Shown here: positions 26,804 to 36,476 of the stretch, piece after piece | How positions within the stretch are numbered: position 1 is the first letter of the stretch | Layout of the letters: each line of letters begins with the position of its first letter | Assembly (NCBI GenBank): GCA_041397845.1 | Contig: JAWKVW010000005.1 | Span: 124,001-188,000 of the forward strand | Source: JAKPQE01 sp041397845 | GTDB taxonomy: Bacteria; Pseudomonadota; Alphaproteobacteria; Rhizobiales; JAKPQE01 | Length of the DNA stretch: 64,000 nt | Direction: 5' to 3' | The notes under the pieces: generated by a model | Told to the model about the DNA's origin: nothing | The model's input: only the letters and a program-made list of their open reading frames with translations | Database searches by the model: none | Translations under genes and position numbers: made by a program

Positions 26804-26900
26804 GGGTACAGCTCTTCATCTCGAATCCAGGCGCCAATCCGCGCCGGCGGCAGTCAAACCGCAAAGAGCGCGAAAAGACAAGACCTCGAGGCCGGCCGGC

Positions 26901-27341
26901 CTATTTTTGCGGAACCTCTTCCTCGACCGCCAGGGCACGGCAGGCGGCCAGCGCTTCAGCGAGCGTCATCCCCGGCGCATCGTCGCCGGGCTCGACGGAG
27001 AAAACCATGGCGCCGCCGACCTCGCCATGGCGGCCGCCGGCGGTCGCCCAGCCCTGAAGCGCCTCAGGCGTATAGCGCGTGCCGCCTGGAAGATCGGCCG
27101 GCGGGGCGTCGGCGAGGCTGCCGGCGGAATAGTCAGGCGGCTCTGGATACTGGCGCAGCAGCCCGGCACAGACGACCGGATCAAGTGCGCGCATGACAGG
27201 CACCTCGCCTGCCGGCAGATGCGTCCGGTTCGAATACTGGGCATGCGCCGCCTCGGGCGAAGGCAGGCTAAACATGGCCGCGACAAGAAATGCTGCAATG
27301 CAACATGGTTTTCGGCGGTTTTCGCGGATTTGCCAGCGCAT
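26901..27341 (-). CDS. Small exported protein of unknown function
   Basis: 146 residues. The N-terminus has basic residues then a hydrophobic stretch (CCIAAFLVAAMFSLPSPEAAHA) with a likely cleavage near residue 34. The mature region has Cys pairs and no domain I recognise. It lies between proS and a long non-coding stretch and is on the same strand as its neighbours. A later start is possible; I kept the first ATG because the positively charged n-region supports export. Confidence 0.6.
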   Translation of the reverse strand: MRWQIRENRRKPCCIAAFLVAAMFSLPSPEAAHAQYSNRTHLPAGEVPVMRALDPVVCAGLLRQYPEPPDYSAGSLADAPPADLPGGTRYTPEALQGWATAGGRHGEVGGAMVFSVEPGDDAPGMTLAEALAACRALAVEEEVPQK

Positions 27342-27402
27342 ATCTCAACCGGGGCGACGAAAAAAAGTTGCCGTGGAATTGAGCAAAACATGCACAATAT
27401 GA

Positions 27403-27622
27403 TGACAAAGGGAAATCGTTTTGTTAGATTGTACGCCTCAGAAGAAGAGCAAGGGCGACGGGGAAATACCCAGCCCAAAAGGCATCGCGGTCTGAGTCTT
27501 GGGAGGAAGGATCCGGAGAACGCATCAGTGTTCGCGCAGCGTGGTTTCGCATCACCATAGCAGCGCATAACGGATCGAGACGCGGAACTAAAAAAGCAAG
27601 GCCTTGGCCTTGCTATTTTTTT
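27403..27622 (+). ncRNA. Candidate small RNA with its own promoter and terminator
   Basis: TGACAA (27403-27408) and TAGATT (27425-27430), 16 bases apart, could form a promoter on the plus strand, giving an RNA from about 27437 to the strong terminator at 27596-27622. No ORF of reasonable length with a ribosome binding site lies between, and no plus-strand gene is nearby. The terminator could instead serve the minus-strand transcript from 27955. Existence is inferred. Confidence 0.3.
27596..27622. terminator. Strong bidirectional intrinsic terminator
   Basis: GCAAGGCC (27596-27603) and GGCCTTGC (27606-27613) form a perfect stem flanked by six A on the left and a seven-T run on the right. It can terminate in both directions. 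Confidence 0.8.
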
Positions 27623-27954
27623 GCCTGAAAAAGACTTTCCCGGCGTAATAAAAAGCACTTGTTCTTGATAGCGCCGATGCTGCCCCGGGCCGGACCCCGC
27701 AGGCCAGTTATCCTCCGTTCAGATCCCCGCATCGGCGGGAAAACCCAGGCATACAGGCGTCGGCATTCCTGTCCCGGAATGCCCTGCCCGGCCCGCCATG
27801 TCCGGAATTGCCTCGACGATTCCGGGAATATCGCGTGATGCCGGCGGAAAACCTCCGAGGCGGCCTCCGTGAATTTTCACGGGTAGACGGCAAAGCAAAT
27901 TGCGCGACGGCTGTTTTGCCCTGCAAAAACTATTGTGCGCCGCAGCAATTTCCG
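27623..27954. other. Non-coding stretch with several inverted repeats
   Basis: No gene is visible. GGCATTCC / GGAATGCC (27762-27769, 27776-27783) and CCGGAAT / ATTCCGG (27802-27808, 27819-27825) are perfect dyads, and CCCGC-ATCGG-CGGG sits near 27727. They lie downstream of the DUF1467 gene and may be 3' structures of that transcript or relics of a repeat element. Confidence 0.4.
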
Positions 27955-28227
27955 TCACGCGCCAGCGGAGAATTTCGGCAGTGGAAGATCGTCGAGGGTG
28001 AGGCCGACGACCAGCTTGAAATAGAGGAAAAGTCCGAAAATGACGGCCGCGACGACGGTCGTCACGGCCAGCTTTACGAGAATGCGGGGCCTTGCGGGCG
28101 CGCTCGGATTGGAGCCCGGGACGATTTCGCCTTCATCGGCCTGGGTGCTGACCCGCCACGGCAGGACCGCGAACAGCGTCAGCCACCAGATGATGAAGAA
28201 GATCGCCAGCGCGCTCGCAATGCTCAT
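27955..28227 (-). CDS. DUF1467 family small membrane protein
   Basis: 90 residues with two membrane helices: IASALAIFFIIWWLTLFAVL near the N-terminus and TVVAAVIFGLFLYFKLVVGL near residue 65. The WWLTLFAVLPWRVSTQ motif is typical of DUF1467 in alphaproteobacteria. Function is unknown. It follows the epimerase gene by 11 bases, so it is in that operon, as in many related genomes. Confidence 0.85.
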   Translation of the reverse strand: MSIASALAIFFIIWWLTLFAVLPWRVSTQADEGEIVPGSNPSAPARPRILVKLAVTTVVAAVIFGLFLYFKLVVGLTLDDLPLPKFSAGA

Positions 28228-28238
28228 CGCCGGTCCGC

Positions 28239-28637
28239 TCAGGCCTGCTCGAGTTCAACGAGGGTGCCGTTGAAGTCCTTCGGGTGCAGGAAGATCACCG
28301 GCTTGCCGTGGGCGCCGATCTTCGGCTGGCCGAGAATGCGGGCATGGGTCGCCTTCAGCTTCTCGACCGCCGTCTCGATATCGTCGACCTCGTAGCAGAC
28401 GTGGTGGATACCGCCGTCCGGGTGGCGGCTGAGATAGGCGGCGATCGGCGAGTTCTCGCCGAGCGGCTCGAGCAGCTCGATCTTGGTGTTCGGCAGCTCG
28501 ATGAAAACGGTGGTGACGCCGTGGTCCGGCTGCGGAACGGCGGCGGACACCTTGGCGCCGAGCACGTCGCGATAGGTTGCGGTGGCGGCGGCGATGTCCT
28601 TGACGGCGATCGCCACGTGATTGAGGCGTCCGATCAT
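28239..28637 (-). CDS. mce: Methylmalonyl-CoA epimerase
   Basis: 132 residues, vicinal-oxygen-chelate fold with two beta-alpha-beta-beta-beta repeats. It interconverts (R)- and (S)-methylmalonyl-CoA in propionyl-CoA catabolism. NHVAIAVKD near residue 6, IELPNTKIELLEPLG near 45, GIHHVCYEVDD near 75 and the final LVELEQA supply the metal-binding His/Glu set. The start MIGRLNHVAIAV at 28635-28637 fits family length. It follows rnj by 49 bases. Confidence 0.94.
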   Translation of the reverse strand: MIGRLNHVAIAVKDIAAATATYRDVLGAKVSAAVPQPDHGVTTVFIELPNTKIELLEPLGENSPIAAYLSRHPDGGIHHVCYEVDDIETAVEKLKATHARILGQPKIGAHGKPVIFLHPKDFNGTLVELEQA

Positions 28638-28686
28638 TTGTCTCTCCCTTTCCCTGCCCTTTCCCGGGGCAGCAAATCCTGCCGCG

Positions 28687-30351
28687 TCATATGCGGCTGA
28701 CAAGCACCTTGCACAGGGGCTTCTTGCCCCAGACCTGATTGACGGCAGCGCGGACAGCGCGGCGGACGGCGTCGGCGACCAGTTCGGGGTCGCGGCGGCG
28801 CGGCCGGGGAATGCTCTCCAGCGTGCCCATCACGGTGTCCTCGACGATGACGCCGAGCGGTGTTCCGATATCGTCCTCATCGGGCAGGCCGACAAGGGCT
28901 ACCTGTGGATCATCGACGATCTCGCCCTTGCCGCTGAGGGAGAAGGAAACGACGACGACGCCGGCATAGGACAGGCGGCGCCGATCGCGGACGCCGGATT
29001 CCTCAGGCACGCGCAGGAGCGCGCCATCCTTTACGAGGCGGCCGTTCGGCACTTCGTCGATGACGGCAAGCGGCGACGGCAGCAGGCGCAGCATGTCGCC
29101 ATTGCGGATCACGGCGACGTCTGGAATGCCGCTTTTGCGGCCAAAAGCGGCGTGCGCGGTCAGGTGGGCCATCTCGCCATGAACCGGAACGAGGGCCCTG
29201 GGCCTCGTCCAGCGGTACATCTCGGCGATCTCGCCGCGGCGCGGGTGGCCGGAAACGTGGATCATCGCGTCGCGGTCGGTCAGCACGTCGATGCCCTGGC
29301 CGACGAGGCCATTGATGATGCGGTAAACCGAACGCTCGTTGCCGGGGATGGTGCGCGAGGAAAAGATCACCAGATCGCCGGGACTCAGCGCGACGCGCGG
29401 ATGATCGCCGGTCGCGATGCGGGCCAGCGCGGCGCGGGCCTCGCCCTGGCTGCCGGTGCAAAGGGCCAGCACCTTGTCGCGCGGCAGATAGGAAAAGGCG
29501 CTCTCGTCACGGAACGCGGCAATGCCGTCGAGCAGTCCCAGTTCGCGGGCAACGCGGATGACGCGGTCCATGGCGCGGCCGACCGTGACGACCTCGCGGC
29601 CGGCCCTGGCCGCCGCCTCGGCGACGGAGCGGATGCGGGCGACATTCGAGGCAAACGTGGTGACGGCGACGCGGCCGGTGGCCTTGCCGATGATGTCGGC
29701 AAGGTTGACGGCAACGTCTGCCTCGCTGGGGCTGGTGCCGTCCCGCAGGGCATTGGTGGAATCGCAGAGCAGGACGTCGACGCCCTCGTCGCCAAGGGCG
29801 GTGAAGCGGGCCGGGTCGGTGACGCCGCCGAGGACGGGATCGGGGTCGAGCTTCCAGTCGCCGGTGTGGAGCACATTGCCGGCCGGCGTGCGGATGAACA
29901 GCGAGTGGCTTTCCGGAATTGAATGAGCGACCGGCACGTATTCAACGTCAAACGGTCCGACCTTGATGCGATCGCCCGAGGCGATTGTCCGGATCTCGAC
30001 GGTCGGGGCGCCCGGCTCGGACAGGCGCTTGGCCTCGAGCAGGCCGGCCGTGAACGGCGTGGCATAGACCGGCACACGCAGGCGCGGCCAAAGCTCGGCG
30101 AGCGCGCCGAAGTGATCCTCATGGGCATGGGTGAGAAGGATCGCCTCGAGATTGGCGCGCTCCTCGGCGATGAAGCGGATATCGGGCAGAACGAGGTCGA
30201 CGCCCGGAAGCTGGTCGTCGGCGAATGCGACGCCGCAATCGACGATGATCCAGCGCCGGCGGCCCTCCGGCCCGTAGCCATAAAGGCCGAAATTCATTCC
30301 GATTTCGCCGACGCCGCCGAGCGGCACGAAAACAAGTTCGGCTTTCTTCAT
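28687..30351 (-). CDS. rnj: Ribonuclease J
   Basis: 554 residues. RNase J is a beta-CASP metallo-beta-lactamase nuclease with 5'-exonuclease and endonuclease activity in rRNA maturation and mRNA decay. The zinc motif LLTHAHEDHFGAL is near residue 73, VLHTGDWKLDPDP near 160, the beta-CASP block TFASNVARIRSVAEAA near 225, and HVSGHPRRGEIAEMYRWTRP near 365. The start overlaps the birA stop by 4 bases, so it is translationally coupled within the nuo-birA-rnj run. Confidence 0.95.
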   Translation of the reverse strand: MKKAELVFVPLGGVGEIGMNFGLYGYGPEGRRRWIIVDCGVAFADDQLPGVDLVLPDIRFIAEERANLEAILLTHAHEDHFGALAELWPRLRVPVYATPFTAGLLEAKRLSEPGAPTVEIRTIASGDRIKVGPFDVEYVPVAHSIPESHSLFIRTPAGNVLHTGDWKLDPDPVLGGVTDPARFTALGDEGVDVLLCDSTNALRDGTSPSEADVAVNLADIIGKATGRVAVTTFASNVARIRSVAEAAARAGREVVTVGRAMDRVIRVARELGLLDGIAAFRDESAFSYLPRDKVLALCTGSQGEARAALARIATGDHPRVALSPGDLVIFSSRTIPGNERSVYRIINGLVGQGIDVLTDRDAMIHVSGHPRRGEIAEMYRWTRPRALVPVHGEMAHLTAHAAFGRKSGIPDVAVIRNGDMLRLLPSPLAVIDEVPNGRLVKDGALLRVPEESGVRDRRRLSYAGVVVVSFSLSGKGEIVDDPQVALVGLPDEDDIGTPLGVIVEDTVMGTLESIPRPRRRDPELVADAVRRAVRAAVNQVWGKKPLCKVLVSRI

Positions 30352-31136
30352 GCGGCCCCCTCGCCGCTTGCGGGCGCATCGGCCCCGAGCAGGAAGACAT
30401 CGCCGGCGGAAATGCGCTCCTCGGCGCCATCGGCGTGGCGAAGGACGAGCCGGCCGTCGCGGTCAATGGTGCTGAAATGGCCGGAGACGGTCGTTTGCGG
30501 CAGGCGGACGACAATCGGCTCGCCGACACCGAAGGCGGCATCGAGCCAGGCGCGGCGGATGGCGGCAAAGCCGGCACCCTCGTTCCATTTGGCAAGCGTT
30601 TCGCCGATCGCCCCGGCGAGCAGGCCGAACATGGCCTCTGTATCGATCGCCGCACCGGCCGTGGCGAGATCGGTCGCCGGCCACTCGGTGCCGGCGGGAT
30701 GGTGGCCAACGTTGATGCCGATGCCGATGACGACGGCGCGGCGGCCGGCGAACGGCACGGCCTCGATGAGGATGCCGGCGATCTTGCTGCCGCCGAGAAG
30801 GAGGTCGTTCGGCCATTTGACGGTGAGCGCGTCAGCCGGGAGACCGGCAACGCGGGAGACCGCCCGGTGGGCGGCAAGGCCGATCACCAGCGGCAGCTCG
30901 CCGACATGGGCCGGCGGCGCGGGATCAAGGAGAACGAGCGAGGAATAGAGATTGCCGGGCTCTGACGTCCAGCCCCGGCCGCGCCGGCCGCGGCCGGCGA
31001 TCTGACGGTCCGCCGTCAACCAGAAGGGCGGCGTTTCGCCAGAGTTCAGGCGCCGCAATGCCTCGGCGTTGGTCGAATCGACCTCGGCAAGAGCAATGCG
31101 GGCGTGCGCGTGCGCCTGAACGATCGTTTGCGGCAT
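30348..31136 (-). CDS. birA: Biotin-[acetyl-CoA-carboxylase] ligase
   Basis: 262 residues, the short class I form without the N-terminal DNA-binding domain, so it is an enzyme only and not a repressor. It activates biotin and attaches it to the AccB carrier. GRGRRGRGWTSEPGNLYSS near residue 48 is the biotinyl-AMP loop, and LTVKWPNDLLLGGSKIAGIL near 100 is the other signature. It starts 3 bases after the nuoN stop, so it is likely part of the nuo transcript. Confidence 0.94.
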   Translation of the reverse strand: MPQTIVQAHAHARIALAEVDSTNAEALRRLNSGETPPFWLTADRQIAGRGRRGRGWTSEPGNLYSSLVLLDPAPPAHVGELPLVIGLAAHRAVSRVAGLPADALTVKWPNDLLLGGSKIAGILIEAVPFAGRRAVVIGIGINVGHHPAGTEWPATDLATAGAAIDTEAMFGLLAGAIGETLAKWNEGAGFAAIRRAWLDAAFGVGEPIVVRLPQTTVSGHFSTIDRDGRLVLRHADGAEERISAGDVFLLGADAPASGEGAA

Positions 31137-31139
31137 CCC

Positions 31140-32579
31140 TTAGAAGAAGGTCCGGGCTGCGGCTTCGACAATGCCGCCGATCGGGCCGGCAATGAAGAAG
31201 AAGAACAGGACGAACAGGCCGGACGCACCGAGGACGATCTTCAGCTCGCCGGGCATCTTCTCGAAGCCGGCGGCCGGCTCGTCGAAGAACATGATCTTGA
31301 CGATGCGCAGGTAGTAGTAGGCACCGACGACGCTGGAGAGCACGCCGATGACGGCGACCGTGTAGAGCTCGGCCTCGACGGCGGCGAGGAAGACGTAGAA
31401 CTTGGCGAAGAAGCCGGCCATCGGCGGGATGCCGGCGAGCGAGAACAGCAGGATGGCGAAGAGGTAGGCCATCGCCGGATTGGTGTGCGACAGGCCGGCG
31501 AGATCGGAGATCTCCTCGACCATGCCCTCGCGGCGGCGCATGGCGAGCACGAGCGCGAAGGCGCCGAGGGTCATCGCCATATAGATGGTCATGTAGAGAA
31601 TGACGCCGTAGACGCCGGCCTTCGACCCGGCGGCAAGGCCGACAAGGGCAAAGCCCATGTGGCCGATCGAGGAATAGGCGAGCAGGCGCTTGATGTTCTT
31701 CTGGCCGATCGCGGCGAAGGCGCCGAGCAGCATCGAGGCGACCGAGACGAAGATCAGGATCTGCTGCCACTGGGCGGTCGCCGGCTCGAAGGCGACGATG
31801 ACGACACGCACGAACATCGCCATGGCGGCGACTTTGGGCGCGGCGGCAAAGAAGGCGGTGACCGGCGTCGGGGCGCCCTCGTAGACGTCCGGCGTCCACA
31901 TGTGGAACGGCACGGCCGAGACCTTGAAGGCAAGGCCGGCGAGGAAGAAGACGAGGCCGAAGGTCAGGCCAAGGCCGACACCATCGCGGCCGATGGCGCG
32001 GGCGATCTCGGCAAAGCCGGTCTGGCCGGTGAAGCCGTAGATCATCGAGGCGCCATAGAGCAGCATGCCGGACGACAGCGCGCCGAGCACGAAATACTTG
32101 AGGCCGGCCTCGGTGGCGCGGCTGCTGTCGCGATTGATGGCGGCGACGACGTAGAGCGACAGCGACTGCAGCTCGACGCCGAGATAGAGCGAAATGAGAT
32201 CGTTGGCCGAGATCATCATCATCATGCCGAGCGTCGCCAGCACGATGAGGATCGGATACTCGAAGCGCTCGAACTTCTCGGCGCGGGCATAGCCGACCGA
32301 CATGGCGATGGCGACGGCCGAGCCGATGAGCGCCAGCACCTTCATGAAGCGGGCGAAGGGATCGAGCACGAAGGCGTTGTTGAAGGTCGCCCCCTCGCCC
32401 GGCAGCAGCATCAGCAGCATGGCGGCGGCGGCAATGAGCGCCACGGCAACGCCGGTGACGACCGGGGTCGAGCGCTCGCCCTTGAAGACGCCGAGCATCA
32501 GGAGAACGAGGGCGCCGATGCCGAGCATCAGTTCGGGAAACGCCGGCATCAGGTCGGGGAACGTCATCTCGGGCTGCAT
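31140..32579 (-). CDS. nuoN: NADH-quinone oxidoreductase subunit N
   Basis: 479 residues with about 14 membrane helices, one of three antiporter-like proton-pumping subunits of complex I. Conserved charged residues are in place: a Glu near residue 130 (LGVELQSLSLYV), KVSAVPFHMWTPDVYEGAPT near 235, and NIKRLLAYSSIGHMGFAL near 300. The frame is intact. The last gene of the nuo set, followed at once by birA. Confidence 0.95.
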   Translation of the reverse strand: MQPEMTFPDLMPAFPELMLGIGALVLLMLGVFKGERSTPVVTGVAVALIAAAAMLLMLLPGEGATFNNAFVLDPFARFMKVLALIGSAVAIAMSVGYARAEKFERFEYPILIVLATLGMMMMISANDLISLYLGVELQSLSLYVVAAINRDSSRATEAGLKYFVLGALSSGMLLYGASMIYGFTGQTGFAEIARAIGRDGVGLGLTFGLVFFLAGLAFKVSAVPFHMWTPDVYEGAPTPVTAFFAAAPKVAAMAMFVRVVIVAFEPATAQWQQILIFVSVASMLLGAFAAIGQKNIKRLLAYSSIGHMGFALVGLAAGSKAGVYGVILYMTIYMAMTLGAFALVLAMRRREGMVEEISDLAGLSHTNPAMAYLFAILLFSLAGIPPMAGFFAKFYVFLAAVEAELYTVAVIGVLSSVVGAYYYLRIVKIMFFDEPAAGFEKMPGELKIVLGASGLFVLFFFFIAGPIGGIVEAAARTFF

Positions 32580-32681
32580 GGTCTCGGTCGTCCCGTTGGT
32601 CTTGTCGCGGCGTCGGGCACAAGGCCCTTGTCCGCCCTCGTCTGGTTTCGTCGTTCGGCGTCCGCCCGTGGGCGGACAGGC

Positions 32682-34182
32682 TCAGTTGGCCGCCACGTTG
32701 ACGATGTCGGCCGCGGCGAGCGCCGCGTTGTACTGAGCAAGGAGATGATCGACCGCGGTCGCGGTCACATCGAGGATCGGCATCGGATAGACGCCGTAGA
32801 AGATGGTCAGCACGATCAGCGGCACCATGATCGCCACTTCGCGGCGGTTCATGTCGAGGATGTCCTTCAGCGTCTCCTTCTCGAGGAGGCCGAAGATGAT
32901 CCGCCGATAGAGCCAGAGCGCATAGGCCGCCGAGAGGATAACGCCGAAGGCGGCGAAGAAGGCGACCCAGGTGTTGACCTTGAAGGCGGCGATCAGCGTC
33001 AGGAACTCGCCGACGAAACCGCTGGTGCCCGGCAGGCCGACATTGGCCAGCGTGAAGATCATGAAGGTCATCGCATAGAACGGCATGCGATTGACGAGGC
33101 CGCCATAGGCCGCGATCTCGCGGGTGTGCATCCGGTCATAGATGATGCCGACGCAAAGGAAGAGCGCGCCGGAGACGATGCCATGCGAGAGCATCTGGAA
33201 GATGCCGCCCTGGATGCCCTGTGTGGTCATGGTGAAGATGCCCATGGTCACGAAGCCCATGTGGGCGACGGACGAATAGGCGATGAGCTTCTTCACCGGC
33301 GCGACCGACGAGGTTGCCGAACAATGGCAACCACCCGACAGGGTGAAGACGAAGGGCGCGAAGTCGGCTGGCGACGGGGAACATCAACGGCAGAACGCGG
33401 GAAACCGTAGCCGCCGGCGCAAACGCGGGGGATGCCAGCCGGGATGATGAAGGCAGAGCCGGCGGTCAGCGCCTCGACGTGGGCGTCAGGAAGCCAGGTG
33501 TCGGACAAACACATCGGCATCTTGACGTGAAGAGGCGAGAGCAGCCACCACGACTTCACTTCTGCATCTCGACGGAGAAGTTCTGCTCCATCAGCGTCGG
33601 GATGTGTCGGTGGTGCCGGCCTGCCAGTACATCGCCATGATGGCGACCAGCATCAGCACCGAGCCGAGCAGCGTGTAGAGGAAGAACTTGTAGCTCGCAT
33701 AGACGCGCCGGGCGCCGCCCCACACGCCGATGATGAGGAACATGGACCGGTACACCTTCGAAGACGTAGAAGAGCACGAGATCGAGGGCGCAGAAGACGC
33801 CGATCATCAGCGTCTCGAGCACGAGGAAGGCGATCATGTACTCCTTGAGGCGCTTCTTCACCGACTCCCACGAGGCCAGGATGCAGGCCGGCATCAGGAA
33901 GGTGGTGAGGATGACGAACAGCATCGAGATGCCGTCGACGCCCATGTGGTAGCCGATCGCGCCGCCGAGCCAGTCGGTCTTCTCGACCATCTGGAAGCCC
34001 GGATTGGCCGGATCGAAATTCACCCAGATGAGCAGCGAGACGATGAAGGTGACGACCGTCGTCCACAGGGCGACGTTGCGGATGTTGCGCAGCGACACCT
34101 CGTCATCGGAACGGATGAAGAGAATGACCGCCGCGCCGACGAGCGGCAGGAAAGTGACGGTCGAAAGAACCGGCCAGGTCAT
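32682..34182 (-). CDS. nuoM: NADH-quinone oxidoreductase subunit M (heavily disrupted frame)
   Basis: About 500 residues if intact. The N-terminus (MTWPVLSTVTFLPLVGAAVI) to about residue 143 and the C-terminal 204 residues (from MKKLIAYSSVAHMGFVTMG) are clean. Between about 33290 and 33760 the frame breaks repeatedly and carries substitutions as well. KMPM, TWLPDAHVEA and GGYGF remain readable in places, so the region is still nuoM. Breaks lie near 33746, 33606, 33556 and several from 33500 to 33295. The start codon shares one base with the nuoL stop (TGATG). Confidence 0.88.
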
Positions 34183-36122
34183 CAGTGCGCCCCCCCGGAG
34201 AAGGTGAACCAGGTTACGAGCGCGGCAATGCCGATCAGCATCGCGAACGCGTAGTGATAGAGATAGCCGGTCTGCAGACGCACGACGCGGGCCGTGACAT
34301 CCGCGCTGACGCGGGCTGCGACGCCGTCCGAGGCCGTGGCCGTCGATAGCCAGCCGTCGCCCTTCTTCCACAGGAAGCGGCCGAGCCATTTCGCCGAACG
34401 GACGAACAGGACGTCATAGAGCTCGTCGAAGTACCACTTGTTGAGCAGGAACCGGTACAGGAGGTCGTGGCGGGCGGCGAGCCGCTTCGGCACGTCCGGC
34501 GAGACGATGTAGAAGTACCAGGCGGTCAGCAGGCCGAGGGTCATCATCACGAACGGCGCGTACTTCACATAGGCCGGGACGTGGGCTGGATCTCCTCGAG
34601 GATCTTGTTTTCCTCGGAGAGGTACAGCGCCTCGCGCCAGAAATGCTCGGTGCCATGGCCGATGAAGGCGCCGGAGAAGGCAAAGCCGGCGAAGATGGCG
34701 CCCGTGGCAAGCACGAACAGCGGCACCAGCATGACCATCGGTGACTCGTGCACATGCTTGACGACGTCGGCATTGGCGCGGCTGCGACCGTGGAAGGTCA
34801 TGAAGATCAGGCGCCAGGAGTAGAACGAGGTCAGCAGCGCGGCAAAGACGGTGAGGCCGAAGGCATAGCCGGAGAAGGCATTATGCCCGGCAAAGCTCGC
34901 CTCGATGATGGCATCCTTGGAGAAGTAGCCGGCGGTGAACGGGAAGCCGGTCAGGGCAAGCGTGCCGATCACCATCATCCAGTAGGTGGCCGGGATCATC
35001 TTGCGCAGGCCGCCCATGCGGCGCATGTCCTGCTCGTCCGACATGGCATGGATGACCGAGCCGGAGCCAAGGAACAGCAGCGCCTTGAAGAAGGCGTGGG
35101 TAAACAGGTGGAACACGCCCGCGCCATAGGCACCGACGCCGAGGGCGACGAACGTAGCCGAGCTGCGAGCAGGTCCGAATAGGCGATGACGCGCTTGATG
35201 TCGTTCTGGACGAGGCCGACGGTTGCGGCAAGAAGGCGGTCGTCGCGCCGACGAGGGTGACGACGTTGAGCGCGACCGGCGACAGCTCGAACAGCGGCGA
35301 CAGGCGGGCGACCATGAAGACGCCGGCGGTGACCATCGTCGCGGCATGAATGAGGGCCGAGACCGGGGTCGGGCCTTCCATGGCGTCCGGCAGCCAGGTG
35401 TGCAGCAGGAACTGGGCCGACTTGCCCATGGCGCCGAGGAACAGCAGCAGGCAGAGCGTCGTCAGCGCATCGAATTCCCAGGAAAGGAAGTGGATGGACT
35501 TGCCGACCATCGAGGGCGCGTTGGCAAAGACGGTCTCGAAGGAGATCGAGCCGAACAGCACGAAGACGCCGAAAATGCCGAGCGCAAAGCCGAAATCGCC
35601 GACGCGGTTGACGACGAAGGCCTTGATCGCGGCGGCGTTGGCCGACGGCCGCTGGTACCAGAAGCCGATGAGCAGATAGGAGGCAAGGCCGACGCCTTCC
35701 CAGCCGAAGAACATCTGCAGCAGGTTGTCGGAGGTCACCAGCATCAGCATGGCGAAGGTGAACAGCGACAGATAGGCAAAGAAGCGCGGCCGGTGCGGAT
35801 CGTGGTGCATGTAGCCGATCGAATAGACATGCACGAGCGCCGACACGGTGTTGACGACGACGAGCATGACCACGGTCAGCGTGTCGATGCGGAAGGCCCA
35901 GTCGATGGCGAGGTCGCCCGAGACGATCCAGCGCATCACCTCGACGCGCATCGGCTCGGCCTCGGAAAAGCCGACGGAGAAGAACGCGATCCAGGACAGC
36001 ACCGCCGAGACGAGCAGCAGTCCGGTCGTCACGTATTCGGAAGCCTTGGCGCCGATCGCGCGGCCGAACATGCCGGCAATCAGGAAGCCGAGGAGCGGTA
36101 GGAAGACGATGGCCGAATACAT
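34182..36122 (-). CDS. nuoL: NADH-quinone oxidoreductase subunit L (four apparent indels)
   Basis: About 645 residues if repaired. NuoL is the distal antiporter-like subunit with the long lateral helix. DNLLQMFFGWEGVGLASYLL near 130, LHTWLPDAMEGPTPVSALIH near 240, then ATFVALGVGAYGAGVFHLF and a clean C-terminus ending TWFTFSGGAH. Frame breaks lie near 35234 (a T lost from a T run), 35178 (extra base), 35157 (two bases lost) and 34585 (one base lost). Homology resumes at once after each. It begins 7 bases after nuoK. Confidence 0.9.
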
Positions 36123-36129
36123 GATGGCG

Positions 36130-36438
36130 TCAGCCCTTCATCATGTTGATGTCTTCGACGGCGATGGAGCCGCGATTGCGGAAGAAGACGACGAGGATGG
36201 CAAGACCGATGGCGGCCTCGGCGGCGGCGACCGTCAGCACCAGGAGCGCAAACACCTGCCCGACGAGATCGCCGAGGAACGTGGAGAAGGCGACAAAGTT
36301 GATGTTGACCGACAGCAACATCAGCTCGACCGACATCAGGATGACGATCACGTTCTTCCGGTTCACGAAAATGCCGAAGATGCCGAGCGTGAACAGGATC
36401 GCGGCAACGGTCAGATAATGTCCAAGTCCGATTTCCAT
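36130..36438 (-). CDS. nuoK: NADH-quinone oxidoreductase subunit K
   Basis: 102 residues, three membrane helices, normal length. ILMSVELMLLSVNINFVAFS near residue 32 carries the conserved membrane Glu of the proton path, and LTVAAAEAAIGLAILVVFFR near 68 the second. It follows nuoJ by 38 bases. Confidence 0.96.
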   Translation of the reverse strand: MEIGLGHYLTVAAILFTLGIFGIFVNRKNVIVILMSVELMLLSVNINFVAFSTFLGDLVGQVFALLVLTVAAAEAAIGLAILVVFFRNRGSIAVEDINMMKG

Positions 36439-36476
36439 GTGGCCTATCCCCCGTGGGACACCAGAACGGCGAGCGT

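Noticed and set aside
27437..27622. 6S RNA, SRP RNA or tmRNA in the gap after proS
   Set aside because: I found no SRP tetraloop core, no tmRNA tag or acceptor piece and no 6S-type long central bubble. It is left only as an unclassified sRNA candidate.
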